Source: an uncultured Sulfitobacter sp. (lineage in GTDB: Bacteria; Pseudomonadota; Alphaproteobacteria; Rhodobacterales; Rhodobacteraceae). From it: DNA of 64,000 nucleotides. Below the pieces are notes generated by a model. The model saw only the letters and a list, made by a program, of their open reading frames with translations. It was not told where the DNA came from and made no database searches. The stretch covers positions 1 through 64,000 of the forward strand of contig CALKXT010000160.1 in the NCBI GenBank assembly GCA_938003685.1, in the 5' to 3' direction. The translations under genes were made by a program, and so were the position numbers. This document shows positions 38,693-47,924 of this stretch, one piece after another; within the stretch, counting starts at the first letter, position 1; every line of letters begins with the position of its first letter.

Positions 38693-39403
38693 TTATGTAT
38701 TCAGCGCTTTGAGTGCGGCACGGACCCGTTCATCTTCACTTTCAAGGAAGCTTTGGCCTAACTCATAGGCACGCTGAACTTCGATCATCCGGGCAAGCTG
38801 ACTGACTGAGTTTACATTCGAGTTTTCAACAAAGCCTTGTAATACACGCGCATTTTCAGAGGGCTCATATCCAGCATCCGTGCGAAACATTACACCGTCT
38901 TCACGGACCATGTCAGATACATCTATTGGCCGCACCAGACCTACCTGGCCCAAGGGTGCACCATCTGCGCTTAATGTACCGTCACCAGATACAGCGATAT
39001 TCGCACCAGGAGGCACGAAGATGGGTGCGCCACCCGCATCCAAAACGCGAAAGCCATCGTAGGTTACCAAGTCGCCCTCAGCGCTGGGTGAAAATGCGCC
39101 TGCACGGGTTAGCCGTTCACCTGAAGGTGTCTGAATAAGGAAATATCCATCACCCTCAATGGCGAAATCGAATGTGCCACCGGTCTGGGTCAATGCACCC
39201 TGTTCAAATGATGTATTGCGCACATTTCCCTGACCCATTGACAAAGAAGCGCCACGGTCGACAGGCTTGACGTATTCTGAGAAAATCAATCCTTCAGCAC
39301 GAAAACCTGTTGTCGCAGAGTTTGCAATATTATTGGCAACGATTTGCATTTCTCGGGCCAGCCCAGATTGCCTAGATAAGGTCGTATAACCTGCATTTTC
39401 CAT
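38693..39403 (-). CDS. flgF: Flagellar proximal rod protein FlgF
   Basis: 236 residues. Rod-family N-terminus MENAGYTTLSRQSGLAREM, then NNIANSATTGFRAEGL, and C-terminal VNSVSQLARMIEVQRAYELGQ. The central domain DFAIEGDGYFLIQT is the shared FlgE/F/G motif. Starts directly after fliQ (2 bp). Confidence 0.94.
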   Translation of the reverse strand: MENAGYTTLSRQSGLAREMQIVANNIANSATTGFRAEGLIFSEYVKPVDRGASLSMGQGNVRNTSFEQGALTQTGGTFDFAIEGDGYFLIQTPSGERLTRAGAFSPSAEGDLVTYDGFRVLDAGGAPIFVPPGANIAVSGDGTLSADGAPLGQVGLVRPIDVSDMVREDGVMFRTDAGYEPSENARVLQGFVENSNVNSVSQLARMIEVQRAYELGQSFLESEDERVRAALKALNT

Positions 39404-39404
39404 T

Positions 39405-39677
39405 TTAACCTCCGATGATCAGGGGAATGATGCGCTCGTGAAAGAACGACACTAAAGTTTGTGTCATGAAGTTCATTGAGAACCAAAAAACTGCACCAAT
39501 TGCCGCCAATTTTGGAACAAATGTTAAGGTCATTTCCTGAATTGAGGTCAGAGCTTGAACCAAGCCGATTGAAACACCTGCCAATAAAGCAACAGTCAAG
39601 ATAGGGATGGAAATCACCAAGGCGACCCAAAGACCTTGCCGAAGGGTGTCAAAGAAAATGATCTCAGTCATCATCAA
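39405..39677 (-). CDS. fliQ: Flagellar export gate protein FliQ
   Basis: 90-residue, two-helix gate subunit. Marks: DTLRQGLWVALVISIPILTVALLAGVSIGL split by a short loop, then QALTSIQEMTLTFVPKL, the signature of FliQ. It overlaps fliE by four bases. Confidence 0.95.
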   Translation of the reverse strand: MMMTEIIFFDTLRQGLWVALVISIPILTVALLAGVSIGLVQALTSIQEMTLTFVPKLAAIGAVFWFSMNFMTQTLVSFFHERIIPLIIGG

Positions 39678-39955
39678 ACAGGCATCCGCAAAATTTCTTG
39701 GTAAGCCTCAACAACTTTGTTACGCACAGTCACTGCCGTTTCTACGACCAGTTCTGTCTGTGCCAACGCAGTGACCAACGAGTGAGGGTCGGCATCACCA
39801 ATCATTGCTGCTTTTGCGGTATCTTCGCCTTGCGCTAAAATCGTTGCAAAATCTTGAGCAATACCTTTTGCAGCAGCCATCGCCCCTTCGCTAGGTTCGG
39901 TCGCAGGTTTCGCAGCAGCATATTTTTGAATTGCCGAAAGGCCTTTGATATCCAT
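39674..39955 (-). CDS. fliE: Flagellar hook-basal body protein FliE
   Basis: 93 residues; links the MS ring to the rod. C-terminal helix with DPHSLVTALAQTELVVETA followed by RNKVVEAYQEILRMPV matches FliE. Located between flgC and fliQ, the usual order. Confidence 0.93.
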   Translation of the reverse strand: MDIKGLSAIQKYAAAKPATEPSEGAMAAAKGIAQDFATILAQGEDTAKAAMIGDADPHSLVTALAQTELVVETAVTVRNKVVEAYQEILRMPV

Positions 39956-39993
39956 TCTGGATTTCCTTTGTAACTATAAGATTTTAGGTGGTT

Positions 39994-40386
39994 TTACCTA
40001 CGCAGTAGGTCCATCAACCCAGAGGACATTTTCCGAGTTTGCTCAAACATTTTGAGGTTCGCCTCATAACTGCGCTGCGCTTCGCGCGCATCGGCAAGTT
40101 CGATCATCAAATCTACATTTGTACCGTTGTAATGACCACTTTGATCAGCCAATGGGTGTTCCGGATCATAGATTTTTTCCAAATCAGTATTGTCCAACCG
40201 CACCCGCCCTGGAGTGACTTCAGCAACGCCATTTCCGGATGCAAACGCAGTCTCAAACGATATCGTTTTACGCCGATACCCCGGCGTATCTGCGTTTGAA
40301 ATATTTTCGGATAGATGGCGCAATCGCGTGGCTTGCGCGCGGAGACCGCTTGACGAAACGCTAAGTGCTTTTGAGAATTCGCTCAT
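39994..40386 (-). CDS. flgC: Flagellar proximal rod protein FlgC
   Basis: 130 residues. N-terminus FSKALSVSSSGLRAQATRL with NISNADTPGYRRK, the DPEHPLADQSGHY motif, and C-terminal LADAREAQRSYEANLKMF. Just downstream of flgB. Confidence 0.95.
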   Translation of the reverse strand: MSEFSKALSVSSSGLRAQATRLRHLSENISNADTPGYRRKTISFETAFASGNGVAEVTPGRVRLDNTDLEKIYDPEHPLADQSGHYNGTNVDLMIELADAREAQRSYEANLKMFEQTRKMSSGLMDLLRR

Positions 40387-40397
40387 GTTCTATTCTT

Positions 40398-40784
40398 TCA
40401 ACCGCGGATCGTGCTGCGCAAAATGTTCAGCGCTGATTTATAGATTGCCAAAGCGCGATCATGTTGCCGTTTCGCGGCAACCGATTTTAACATCTCTGTT
40501 TCCAAAGATACTTGATTTCCGTTTGGCGTCGCATCGTCTTTTGCCTTAAAAGCCGCTGCGAGAGCACCGCCAGCTTTTGAACCATGTAAATGCTGCGTAC
40601 GCGACGCGCGCTGCATCCCTGCACCATCCGTAGGGCGATATGTTTCTTTAAAACTTGGCAGATCACGCGCCACATAATCTGGCGTATCTGCGTTCGCCAC
40701 ATTTTGTGCGACAATGGCCTGTTTTTGACCAGCGTGCTTTGCCATGGCGGTAGATATCTTGAAGATATCAAGGTTTTCAAACAT
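40398..40784 (-). CDS. flgB: Flagellar proximal rod protein FlgB
   Basis: 128 residues from the ATG at 40784, preceded by GAGGGAGAAG. Marks: LDIFKISTAMAKHAGQKQ, NVANADTPDYVARDL and the C-terminal HDRALAIYKSALNILRSTIRG. The frame is open to 40811 but the rod-family N-terminus begins at 40784. First gene of the nine-gene minus operon, divergent from fliI (82 bp gap). Confidence 0.95.
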   Translation of the reverse strand: MFENLDIFKISTAMAKHAGQKQAIVAQNVANADTPDYVARDLPSFKETYRPTDGAGMQRASRTQHLHGSKAGGALAAAFKAKDDATPNGNQVSLETEMLKSVAAKRQHDRALAIYKSALNILRSTIRG

Positions 40785-40866
40785 CCGGGCTTCTCCCTCA
40801 TGCGATTTCAACCAAGGCTTAACCCTGATTCCTTTAGAAAGGGTTTGCAGGCATCAAAGGAATGAC

Positions 40867-42243
40867 ATGACTCTTTCATCACAGCTCTCAGGATTAACCG
40901 CACAGATCGACACCCTCACAGCAGTGAAGGCAGTTGGACGGGTCGTCGGCGTGAAAGCGGGGGTGGTGCACATTTCGGGGCTCACCAGACAAGCGCGTAT
41001 CGGTGATTGGATCAGGATCCACCGCGCGACTACCGGCCCATTATCTGGCGAGGTTGTCCAATTACAAAATGACTTATTGATCGCTTTGCCGGACGCAGCG
41101 CCAGATGGCATCGCACTCGGTGACCGCGTCGTACTATTGAACGCAGGACATATTGCACCCTCAGATAGTTGGATTGGTCGCGTTTTAGACCCATCAGGTA
41201 ACCCATTGGACGGCAAACCCATTTTGCGAGGAGCAACTTCACGCCCATTGCGTGCGCCGCCACCACCAGCAGGTACGCGCCGCCGCCTTGGTCCAAGGTT
41301 AGACACTGGAATGGCCGTTACCAATACAATGTTGCCAATTGTACGTGGCCAACGCATTGGCTTGTTTGCAGGATCTGGTGTCGGCAAAAGCAGCTTGTTG
41401 GGACATCTAGCAAAACATATGGAAGCAGATGTTGTTGTGATCGCAATGATTGGTGAACGTGGACGGGAACTGCGTCACTTCGTCGAGGAAGTGATGGGTA
41501 AAGAAGGGTTGAAACGCACTGTTGTTGTCGCAGCGACATCAGATCAATCGCCTTTGCAACGGCGACGATGTGCTTGGAGCGCGATGACTGTTGCTGAGTA
41601 CTTTCGTGATCAAGGGAAATCAGTTTTATTTCTAGCAGATTCGATTACACGCTTTGCAGAGGCTCATCGCGAAGTGGCGGTAGCCTCTGGTGAGGCACCC
41701 GTTTTGAGGGGGCATCCGCCATCAACGTCGCATCTGATTATGTCACTTTGTGAACGTGCAGGGACAGGAGAAGCAGAACAAGGCGACATCACTGCACTCT
41801 TCAGCGTATTGGTCGCTGGTTCGGATATGGACGAACCCATTGCTGACATCTTACGTGGCGTATTGGACGGGCATATTGTGTTGGATCGTGCGATTGCTGA
41901 ACGCGGCCGATATCCTGCTATTGATGTGCTTAAATCAGTATCACGCAGCCTACCTGCCGCTGCAAATGACGCGGAAAACATGTTGCTGACACAGGCTCGC
42001 AAAATGATGGGCAACTATGATCGCAATTCGATGATGATCAAAGCGGGCCTTTACACCCAAGGCAGCGATCCTGAATTAGATCAAGCAATTTCAATATGGC
42101 CCGAACTTGATGCATTTTTGGCCAAAGTTGAAACTCAAGATTGTGCACATAGCTTTCAACAGTTGGAACTCATTCTACGCCGAGCCAAAAGCACTGTTCA
42201 GCATACACAACGCGCCAATAGAATTGTTCTTGATGCCCATTAA
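40867..42243 (+). CDS. fliI: Flagellar export ATPase FliI
   Basis: F1-beta-like ATPase of the export apparatus, 458 residues from ATG 40867 (after AAGGA). Walker A is AGSGVGKSS, Walker B the VLFLADSITRFA stretch, and the type III ATPase marks GRVLDPSGNPLDGKP and ERGRYPAIDVLKSVSR are present. An upstream in-frame start at 40744 would overlap flgB antisense and is not used. It ends 3 bp from the convergent DUF1217 gene. Confidence 0.96.
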   Translation: MTLSSQLSGLTAQIDTLTAVKAVGRVVGVKAGVVHISGLTRQARIGDWIRIHRATTGPLSGEVVQLQNDLLIALPDAAPDGIALGDRVVLLNAGHIAPSDSWIGRVLDPSGNPLDGKPILRGATSRPLRAPPPPAGTRRRLGPRLDTGMAVTNTMLPIVRGQRIGLFAGSGVGKSSLLGHLAKHMEADVVVIAMIGERGRELRHFVEEVMGKEGLKRTVVVAATSDQSPLQRRRCAWSAMTVAEYFRDQGKSVLFLADSITRFAEAHREVAVASGEAPVLRGHPPSTSHLIMSLCERAGTGEAEQGDITALFSVLVAGSDMDEPIADILRGVLDGHIVLDRAIAERGRYPAIDVLKSVSRSLPAAANDAENMLLTQARKMMGNYDRNSMMIKAGLYTQGSDPELDQAISIWPELDAFLAKVETQDCAHSFQQLELILRRAKSTVQHTQRANRIVLDAH

Positions 42244-42245
42244 TT

Positions 42246-43034
42246 TTAAGATTGTAGTAAAGTCAGTGCAATGGACCCCGAAGAAAATCCTTTTCCAAAA
42301 CTATCTATTTGGTCTCTTAAAATGAACTTAGTGATGACGTTCTGTCGCGCTTCATCATCCAAAAATTGATCAAACTTGTCAGACCCGAACACAGATACAG
42401 CGCGGTCTTTAAACACCTGAAGCTGTTGATCAATATCGATCTGACCAATAGACGACGGAAGGTTGAGTGCCTTTTCGAATAACTGTCGCAACGGTGGATC
42501 ACCAAGAACAGTGAACCACTTAGTATCAGTGGAGCTTTCCAATTCTGCGACTTGTCCCAGTTCTCTTTGCGCATAAAGCGCAACACGCATTGAATCCCTT
42601 TGCTCACCAGCCGCCACCTCAAAACTGTTAGCCTGAAACCGTTCTACAATAGCTGTTACAAAATCAGTTTCACCAACTTTCAAAAATTCTGATGGTCCAA
42701 ACCCAAATGCCTCTGACATCTCGCGGTAACGGGCATCTGAAAACCGGTTCGCAAGGGAATCCTCGCTCGTTGTCCCTTCTTCCAAAATCTTTTGAATAAA
42801 GTAGCGATTGTTTATATCGTCTTGCAAGCCAAAAGCACCCAGTGCAACGCCAAGCAAACGTCGATCGGATACCAAATCTTTTGCTGAAATTACCTCGCCC
42901 ACCTTGTCTTTGAAGTAGTCCGTGTCTCTTTGTAAAGTAACAGATTGAGAAAATGCCTCGAATTGGCTGTCATAAGTTTCCTGTAGGAACCGCCAACCAC
43001 CAAGGCCTGATGAGGGAATAATCGGTTGAAACAT
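42246..43034 (-). CDS. DUF1217 flagellar protein
   Basis: 262 residues of the DUF1217 family, found in alphaproteobacterial flagellar loci. Typical features: LGGWRFLQETYDSQFEAF, DTDYFKDKVGEVISAKDL, then DRRLLGVALGAFGLQDDINN and NRYFIQKILEEG. The role is not established, although the neighbours (flbT, flaF, flagellin) point to filament export or assembly. Begins with an ATGA overlap with flbT. Confidence 0.85.
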   Translation of the reverse strand: MFQPIIPSSGLGGWRFLQETYDSQFEAFSQSVTLQRDTDYFKDKVGEVISAKDLVSDRRLLGVALGAFGLQDDINNRYFIQKILEEGTTSEDSLANRFSDARYREMSEAFGFGPSEFLKVGETDFVTAIVERFQANSFEVAAGEQRDSMRVALYAQRELGQVAELESSTDTKWFTVLGDPPLRQLFEKALNLPSSIGQIDIDQQLQVFKDRAVSVFGSDKFDQFLDDEARQNVITKFILRDQIDSFGKGFSSGSIALTLLQS

Positions 43035-43438
43035 CAATTTGGCCTCAGTGCCATCAACCTATCTTCGCGGGGTAACAATACGCGCAGGGATTTTAGTGTG
43101 CGGTAGTGCTGTCCGTCGATCACTCCTTGGCTGGCTTCAGCCAATACCAAACGACTATCAGAATCGGTAAATACTTGGCTCAATTCCTCAATCTGTCGCA
43201 ACAGCCCATGTTTTACGTCGGCTGGCTTGCTATCGCCCGACAAGACCAGTTGCACAGCAAAACAGACGCGACGCACAGGAGTCTTGGCATCTTCAGGATG
43301 AATCGCATCACGTAGACGTAGGATATTTGCATCCGGTGTCATAATTGCCAGCCGACTGCGTCGATCTCCATTCTCAATTACGGCCCCATTGATTAGAACA
43401 CGCTCTTTGGGGCTTAACTTTAAGACCAATCCGCTCAT
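43034..43438 (-). CDS. flbT: Flagellin synthesis regulator FlbT
   Basis: 134 residues. In Caulobacter FlbT binds the flagellin mRNA leader and represses its translation until the hook is finished. Marks: LKLSPKERVLINGAVIENGDR and the RRVCFAVQLVLSG stretch. Between flaF and the DUF1217 gene. Confidence 0.93.
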   Translation of the reverse strand: MSGLVLKLSPKERVLINGAVIENGDRRSRLAIMTPDANILRLRDAIHPEDAKTPVRRVCFAVQLVLSGDSKPADVKHGLLRQIEELSQVFTDSDSRLVLAEASQGVIDGQHYRTLKSLRVLLPREDRLMALRPN

Positions 43439-43451
43439 CGCTCATATGATC

Positions 43452-43805
43452 CTATTTTAAACCGCGTAAAATTGCAGTGTTAACTTCCAAAAGGGGGGCG
43501 GCTGATACCTTTTCACGAATAACTTTACTAGAGTGATGATTGGTAAACTCTGCCAAATAAAAGATACGTGCACGTAGATCTCTTGGTAATAGGTTCTCTG
43601 AACTAGCGCTATCTATCGCAAAAATGCGCCAAAGCTCTCGGTTCTCATGCAGCGCATGGATGAGTTTCACGCGATCCCCTTTTTCGATAGCGATCTTAAG
43701 TCTAGAAGTAATACGTGCAATTACATCGTATTCAATGCTGCGCTCTGACCGCGTTGGAGCAGATGTCGGCGCATAGGCGCGCTGAGCCATGGTAGATGTG
43801 TTCAC
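43452..43805 (-). CDS. flaF: Flagellin regulator FlaF
   Basis: 117 residues from a GTG at 43805 (GGGA site), or 112 from ATG 43790. Marks: MAQRAYAPTSAPTRSERSIEY near the N-terminus and an all-helical remainder (LHENRELWRIFAIDSAS, FYLAEFTNHHSSKV). FlaF promotes flagellin synthesis opposite to FlbT in Caulobacter. A strong hairpin separates it from the flagellin gene. Confidence 0.92.
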   Translation of the reverse strand: MNTSTMAQRAYAPTSAPTRSERSIEYDVIARITSRLKIAIEKGDRVKLIHALHENRELWRIFAIDSASSENLLPRDLRARIFYLAEFTNHHSSKVIREKVSAAPLLEVNTAILRGLK

Positions 43806-43841
43806 GTCAATCCCTTACATATTTGCTACAATTGCTAGGTC

Positions 43842-43868
43842 TTAAGGGGTGCATTTTGCACCCCTTAA
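43842..43868 (-). terminator. Terminator hairpin after flagellin
   Basis: Perfect 12 bp stem TTAAGGGGTGCA / TGCACCCCTTAA with a 3-base loop, 8 bp past the flagellin stop and 37 bp before flaF. It should end most flagellin transcripts and stabilise their 3' end. Confidence 0.88.
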
Positions 43869-43875
43869 CTTAGGC

Positions 43876-44703
43876 TTAACGGAACAACGAGAGGATTGTT
43901 TGTGGTGCCTGGTTCGCAATCGATAGCGCCTGCACGCCCAACTGCTGTTGTGTCTGCAGCGCTTGCAAACGTGCAGAAGCGGCCTCCATATCCGCATCAA
44001 CAAGAGCGCCGATGCCCGATTTCAATGAATCGCCCAGCTTACCAACAAATTCATTTTGACCAGAGACCCGGCTTGCAGCGGCACCAATGGTTGATGCACC
44101 AGTAATTGCTGTTGTCAGCATAGTTTGAATCTCATCGAAGGCGTCAGATGCCGTGGCCGCCGACGTGATCGCAGTCATACCACCGGTATCAATACCTGCT
44201 TCGAAATCGAGGTTGGCCACATCAATCGTAGCAATGGTGGCCGGTGCAACACCGACACGGTTTACAGAGGACACCACACTAAGGCCAGCGCCAGCCGTCG
44301 ATAGCAAATTCACACCATTAAATTGTGATGCGGCGATCGTCTCATTGATTTGCGCGACTTTTTGCAACATGTCCGCTTGAATTTTTGTGAAATCAGCAGT
44401 TTCACTGCCACCAGAAACAGCAAGGGCTTCCATTTCTTTTAGTGTCTCAACGATGGATTCAGCGCCCGCTGTCGCTACGCCAAGTGTGGCTTCACCAACG
44501 CTAAGTGACTTTGAAACTGCGTCAAAGCCAGCAACATCAGATTCCATAACTTTGGAAATAGCCCAAATAGCTGAGTTATCTTTCGCAGATCCAATTTCTT
44601 TACCTGTTGAAATTTGGTTCTGGGTATCAGTCAAGCTTGCATTGACAGATTTAAGAGTTTGCAATGCTACCATTGCGCCGTTGTTTGTAAGAATGCTCGA
44701 CAT
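43876..44703 (-). CDS. fliC: Flagellin
   Basis: Filament subunit, 275 residues, small as in many Rhodobacterales. The N-terminal D0/D1 helix is MSSILTNNGAMVALQTLKSV, then TQNQISTGKEIGSAKDNSA; the C-terminal helix is ALQTQQQLGVQALSIANQAP ending SLFR. The variable centre is short. I chose ATG 44703 after AAGGAA; GTG 44709 is an alternative. It has its own leader of about 150 bases with a CtrA-like box and its own terminator, so it is a single-gene unit. Confidence 0.95.
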   Translation of the reverse strand: MSSILTNNGAMVALQTLKSVNASLTDTQNQISTGKEIGSAKDNSAIWAISKVMESDVAGFDAVSKSLSVGEATLGVATAGAESIVETLKEMEALAVSGGSETADFTKIQADMLQKVAQINETIAASQFNGVNLLSTAGAGLSVVSSVNRVGVAPATIATIDVANLDFEAGIDTGGMTAITSAATASDAFDEIQTMLTTAITGASTIGAAASRVSGQNEFVGKLGDSLKSGIGALVDADMEAASARLQALQTQQQLGVQALSIANQAPQTILSLFR

Positions 44704-44857
44704 AAGCACGTTCCTTCAGTCATTGACGCTTTGCGTCCGTTGTTGTCATACCCTCAAGAGGATTAGACGAAATGTCGTTCTGACCTGTGCAATCGCTTAT
44801 GTTTAACCGCGATGCGCCACCCGACCTCGGATGCATCACCACCATGCCTCTCTTTTC

Positions 44858-44873
44858 CTTAACGCCCTCTAAA
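44858..44873 (-). promoter_or_regulatory. CtrA-like box upstream of flagellin
   Basis: On minus, TTTA-N7-TTAAG, about 155 bp before the flagellin ATG, between it and the flgN-like stop. Same spacing as the other boxes; a long leader would suit FlbT control. Confidence 0.3.
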
Positions 44874-44911
44874 TACCGTTCAATTCGTTAGCTGGCTTTT
44901 TATTCAAAAGG

Positions 44912-45271
44912 TCATGCACGTTTTTCAACGGTGTGATCAGCATCAACATCAATGTTTCGTTTCTTGCCATCTGAACCATAGGTTTCCAACGACCCACGTA
45001 AGCGCCGCAATTCGGCCAACCGTTGAGCCACACTTCGAATACCCTCCATTGCACCATCCAACAAAAGTTGATTGCGTCGCACTTTTTTGTCCAAGGTTTC
45101 CAAAGTCGACAAATCAGTATGAATCGCCTCATTTAGAGCATCAATCAGGGTTTCCTTACGTGGCAGCATACTTGTCAACTTTTCCAAATCACCTTTAAGC
45201 AGTGCATCACGCTCTGCTTCGAGTAGATCATCCAGCGCATCAAAGTTCATTTTTACTGCTTCATCAGACAT
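44912..45271 (-). CDS. FlgN-like putative flagellar chaperone
   Basis: 119 residues, all helical and charged. The stretch FDALDDLLEAERDALLKGDLEKL followed by PRKETLIDAL is in the style of FlgN, the chaperone of FlgK and FlgL, with the C-terminal RRLRGSLETYGSDGKKR. ATG 45271 is preferred over GTG 45277. Overlaps the flgJ stop. Homology to FlgN is weak by eye. Confidence 0.65.
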   Translation of the reverse strand: MSDEAVKMNFDALDDLLEAERDALLKGDLEKLTSMLPRKETLIDALNEAIHTDLSTLETLDKKVRRNQLLLDGAMEGIRSVAQRLAELRRLRGSLETYGSDGKKRNIDVDADHTVEKRA

Positions 45272-45536
45272 TTTCACGCTCCTTCAAAGTTTCATAGATC
45301 GATTCGCTCAGTCCAATGCCACCAGCCTTGACCATTTGCATCGCTTGCTCCTGAACCAAAAATGATGCGAATTGATCCTCGCCTGCCCCACCGCCAAAGC
45401 TCTTACTTGTTTGGCCAAGGCCCGCTGCTTTCAACATTTCTGCCAAAAAAGTAGCCTCAAGTTTTTGTGCCGCTTCCATAAGCGCTTTGTCTTTTGCGGG
45501 TGGTGGTGCGGCCGTACTTAGGGGAAGGATCATCAT
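45264..45536 (-). CDS. flgJ: Rod-binding protein FlgJ (N-terminal domain only)
   Basis: 90 residues matching the rod-binding half of FlgJ: AAQKLEATFLAEMLKAAGLGQ then FASFLVQEQAMQMVKAGGIGLSE. The muramidase half is absent, as is usual in alphaproteobacteria, where a separate hydrolase is used. Divergent from fliK. Confidence 0.88.
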   Translation of the reverse strand: MMILPLSTAAPPPAKDKALMEAAQKLEATFLAEMLKAAGLGQTSKSFGGGAGEDQFASFLVQEQAMQMVKAGGIGLSESIYETLKERENV

Positions 45537-45586
45537 CTTCGATTCCTTAAATTGCTTCCTATTTTTATGATCTTGCGCTGAAATCA

Positions 45587-45602
45587 GTAAACAACCGGTA
45601 AG
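45587..45602 (+). promoter_or_regulatory. CtrA-like box in the flgJ/fliK gap
   Basis: GTAA-N7-GTAAG on plus, about 50 bp before the fliK ATG. The opposite strand reads TTAC-N7-TTAC, so it could serve both sides. Each half has a mismatch to TTAA. Confidence 0.25.
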
Positions 45603-45652
45603 GATGTAAGCGCATAGTGCCCAAATCTGAGAAGAACTCCCGGAGGTCAGCT

Positions 45653-47254
45653 ATGCATCCTATATCAACGCAATCAACGCACCAAAGTGCGTTATCAAAC
45701 AACCAGCCAACCGATGCAAAAGGCCAATGGCACATGCTTCCACGCTTTAATCGAGACGCTGAAAGCAATCACAAATTCATCGACAGTTTTCAACATTTCT
45801 TTGATCTCAATGTGATAGATACGCCTCATATAGAGCCGGATATTCCTGCTATACCTGACACCGAATCTAAAGATTCTATTGCGGTTCGAACTGATTCAGA
45901 TGAGCATCCTAATCTCAAAATACCAACGAGCGATTCCGCTGAAGATTTCAAAATAAATGTGGCTGAAGTTAACGCCGTTGCTCGAACACAACTCCCGATG
46001 TTATTCAGGAATCAAACCCCATTAACCGATCAAAATCGGAGCCTCTTGTTGGGGCATGGCAAGGAAATTTCACTCAACCAGTCGCAGATTATTGGACCAG
46101 AAAACACGAACCAAACACTCTCTTTAGTTAGTGGTGTCAAATTCACAAGTCAGAGTTCCCAGACTAAGACTCCCACTCATGAATTGGTGCGTCAAGCTAC
46201 TTCACAGTTTACAAGTACCCAAGTTTCTAAAGAAATGGCTGCTTCTCAGCGAGCAGTGCAAAGTGCTGCGGAATTGATGATGGCATTACCTGTTGATGCT
46301 CGCCAAGCGCCCACTGATAAAGCGGAAAATCTTTTAGAAATTGACACACGCCGACCAACTAAACACGTCTTAGAAGACCTGAAAAAGCCCCTTGATGAAG
46401 TTAAGTTGGCCATTCCATTAAATAAAGCCAATAAAAATATCTCCCCCGAACCGAGCAGTCAAATGGTGCCATCGGTACAAAAACCTTCCTATCAGCCTAT
46501 GCCTCAAACCCAGTCGACACTCCCGGCGACCGCGCACATGCCAGTGGTAATTAATACCGCAGGAATAGCTATTCACTCTGGTGACAGTCCAGAATCTTTC
46601 TTGTCCAAAGGTATGCAAAACGATCCGATGCATTTTGTAAAAAGCGACGTTCAGCAAACATTGACACCGATGCAACCCTTCTCAAAAATGGCGCATGTTC
46701 CTCAGTTGGCCACTGGTATGACACCAATCATTCAGCCTCAAATTCAACCAAACATAAGTATTTCTGATTTATTAGATACTGTACCGACACCATTCAGTGA
46801 GACTATACCGCTTGCTCAACTTCAACATACTCTTGGTGCTGGGCGCGCAGATTTGCCAATCCACATGACACGGCAACTGGCAGAAGTGGTGCAGCACATG
46901 CCATCACGACCTGTCGAGATCACGCTTAGTCCTGAAGAATTGGGCCGTGTTCGCCTGTCTGTGTCGACATCAGAGACCGGAGTCGTTGTGAATGTCTTGG
47001 CAGAACGGCCAGAGACATTGGACCTGTTACGCCGGCATGTTGATCAGTTATCCCAAGAGTTTCAGCACCTTGGGTACAAAGATATTGCCTTTTCTTTTGC
47101 TGGGGCTGAAACCGATGCGGACAATGATGGCGAGAGCCCTGGGTCTGAAGAACAAAAAGATTCCCCAGCGGGTGAAATAGATCGAGCTGATGCAACAGCA
47201 ACGCAGATACATCTATCGGCCGGGGCCGCTGCCGGCCTCGATCTCAGATTATAA
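45653..47254 (+). CDS. fliK: Flagellar hook-length control protein FliK
   Basis: 533 residues from ATG 45653, which follows GGAGG at 45642-45646. The long N-terminal part is Gln/Ser/Thr/Pro-rich and poorly conserved, as expected of the molecular ruler. The C-terminal Flg_hook domain is clear: SRPVEITLSPEELGRVRLSV, then NVLAERPETLDLLRRHVDQL. It precedes flgD by 10 bp. The acidic Gly/Ser-rich tail follows. Confidence 0.9.
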   Translation: MHPISTQSTHQSALSNNQPTDAKGQWHMLPRFNRDAESNHKFIDSFQHFFDLNVIDTPHIEPDIPAIPDTESKDSIAVRTDSDEHPNLKIPTSDSAEDFKINVAEVNAVARTQLPMLFRNQTPLTDQNRSLLLGHGKEISLNQSQIIGPENTNQTLSLVSGVKFTSQSSQTKTPTHELVRQATSQFTSTQVSKEMAASQRAVQSAAELMMALPVDARQAPTDKAENLLEIDTRRPTKHVLEDLKKPLDEVKLAIPLNKANKNISPEPSSQMVPSVQKPSYQPMPQTQSTLPATAHMPVVINTAGIAIHSGDSPESFLSKGMQNDPMHFVKSDVQQTLTPMQPFSKMAHVPQLATGMTPIIQPQIQPNISISDLLDTVPTPFSETIPLAQLQHTLGAGRADLPIHMTRQLAEVVQHMPSRPVEITLSPEELGRVRLSVSTSETGVVVNVLAERPETLDLLRRHVDQLSQEFQHLGYKDIAFSFAGAETDADNDGESPGSEEQKDSPAGEIDRADATATQIHLSAGAAAGLDLRL

Positions 47255-47264
47255 GGAAAAGAAA

Positions 47265-47924
47265 ATGGAAATTTCCCCCAACTCAATGGCATCAGCCACC
47301 TCCGCAGGATCAGCGACGGCCAACAACCCCGTATTGGCGTCAGATTTCGAGACTTTCTTGAAGATGTTAACCGCACAAGCCAAGTATCAGGACCCGCTCG
47401 AACCCATTGATTCATCGGAATACGCCGCACAGTTGGCGCAATTTTCGATGGTAGAGCAACAGGTTTTATCGAACGATCTTTTGGGCGCATTAACTGCACA
47501 GTTGGGTTCGGGCAACATGGCGCAAATGGCCAATTGGATTGGGATGGAGGCGCGCACAACTGCCCCTGTACAGTTTGATGGCAGCCCCGTCACAATCACC
47601 CCCAATCCAGCAGCCGTTTCAGACGAGGTTTTCCTTGTTGTTTATGACAGCGACGGGCAGGAAGTGCAGCGCACATCAATCCCAGTTTCAGCTGACCCAA
47701 TCGAGTGGGCGGGCGTTTCAGATGATGGAACACCGTTTGATGCAGGGCTTTACAGTTTTGAGGTGGAGAGCCGCGCCAATGGCGAGCTTTTGTTAGCAGA
47801 CCCAGCAGAGACCTACGCACGCATCACAGAGGCCCGAACGCAGGGCGGCGAAACACTGTTGATCCTTGAAGGTGGGTCTGCAGTGTTGGCAAGCAGTGTC
47901 AGTGGGTTGCGTGAAGCAGCCTAA
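47265..47924 (+). CDS. flgD: Flagellar hook cap protein FlgD
   Basis: 219 residues from ATG 47265 after AAGGAAAAG. Hook-assembly scaffold with SDFETFLKMLTAQAKYQDPL, then SSEYAAQLAQFSMVEQQVL and WIGMEARTT, followed by the FlgD Ig-like domain. Its last four bases overlap the convergent ugd gene. It ends the flagellar region. Confidence 0.95.
   Translation: MEISPNSMASATSAGSATANNPVLASDFETFLKMLTAQAKYQDPLEPIDSSEYAAQLAQFSMVEQQVLSNDLLGALTAQLGSGNMAQMANWIGMEARTTAPVQFDGSPVTITPNPAAVSDEVFLVVYDSDGQEVQRTSIPVSADPIEWAGVSDDGTPFDAGLYSFEVESRANGELLLADPAETYARITEARTQGGETLLILEGGSAVLASSVSGLREAA

Noticed and set aside
40744-40866. Upstream extension of fliI to 40744
   Set aside because: It would overlap flgB antisense and add residues unlike FliI; the ATG at 40867 has a ribosome site and the conserved start.
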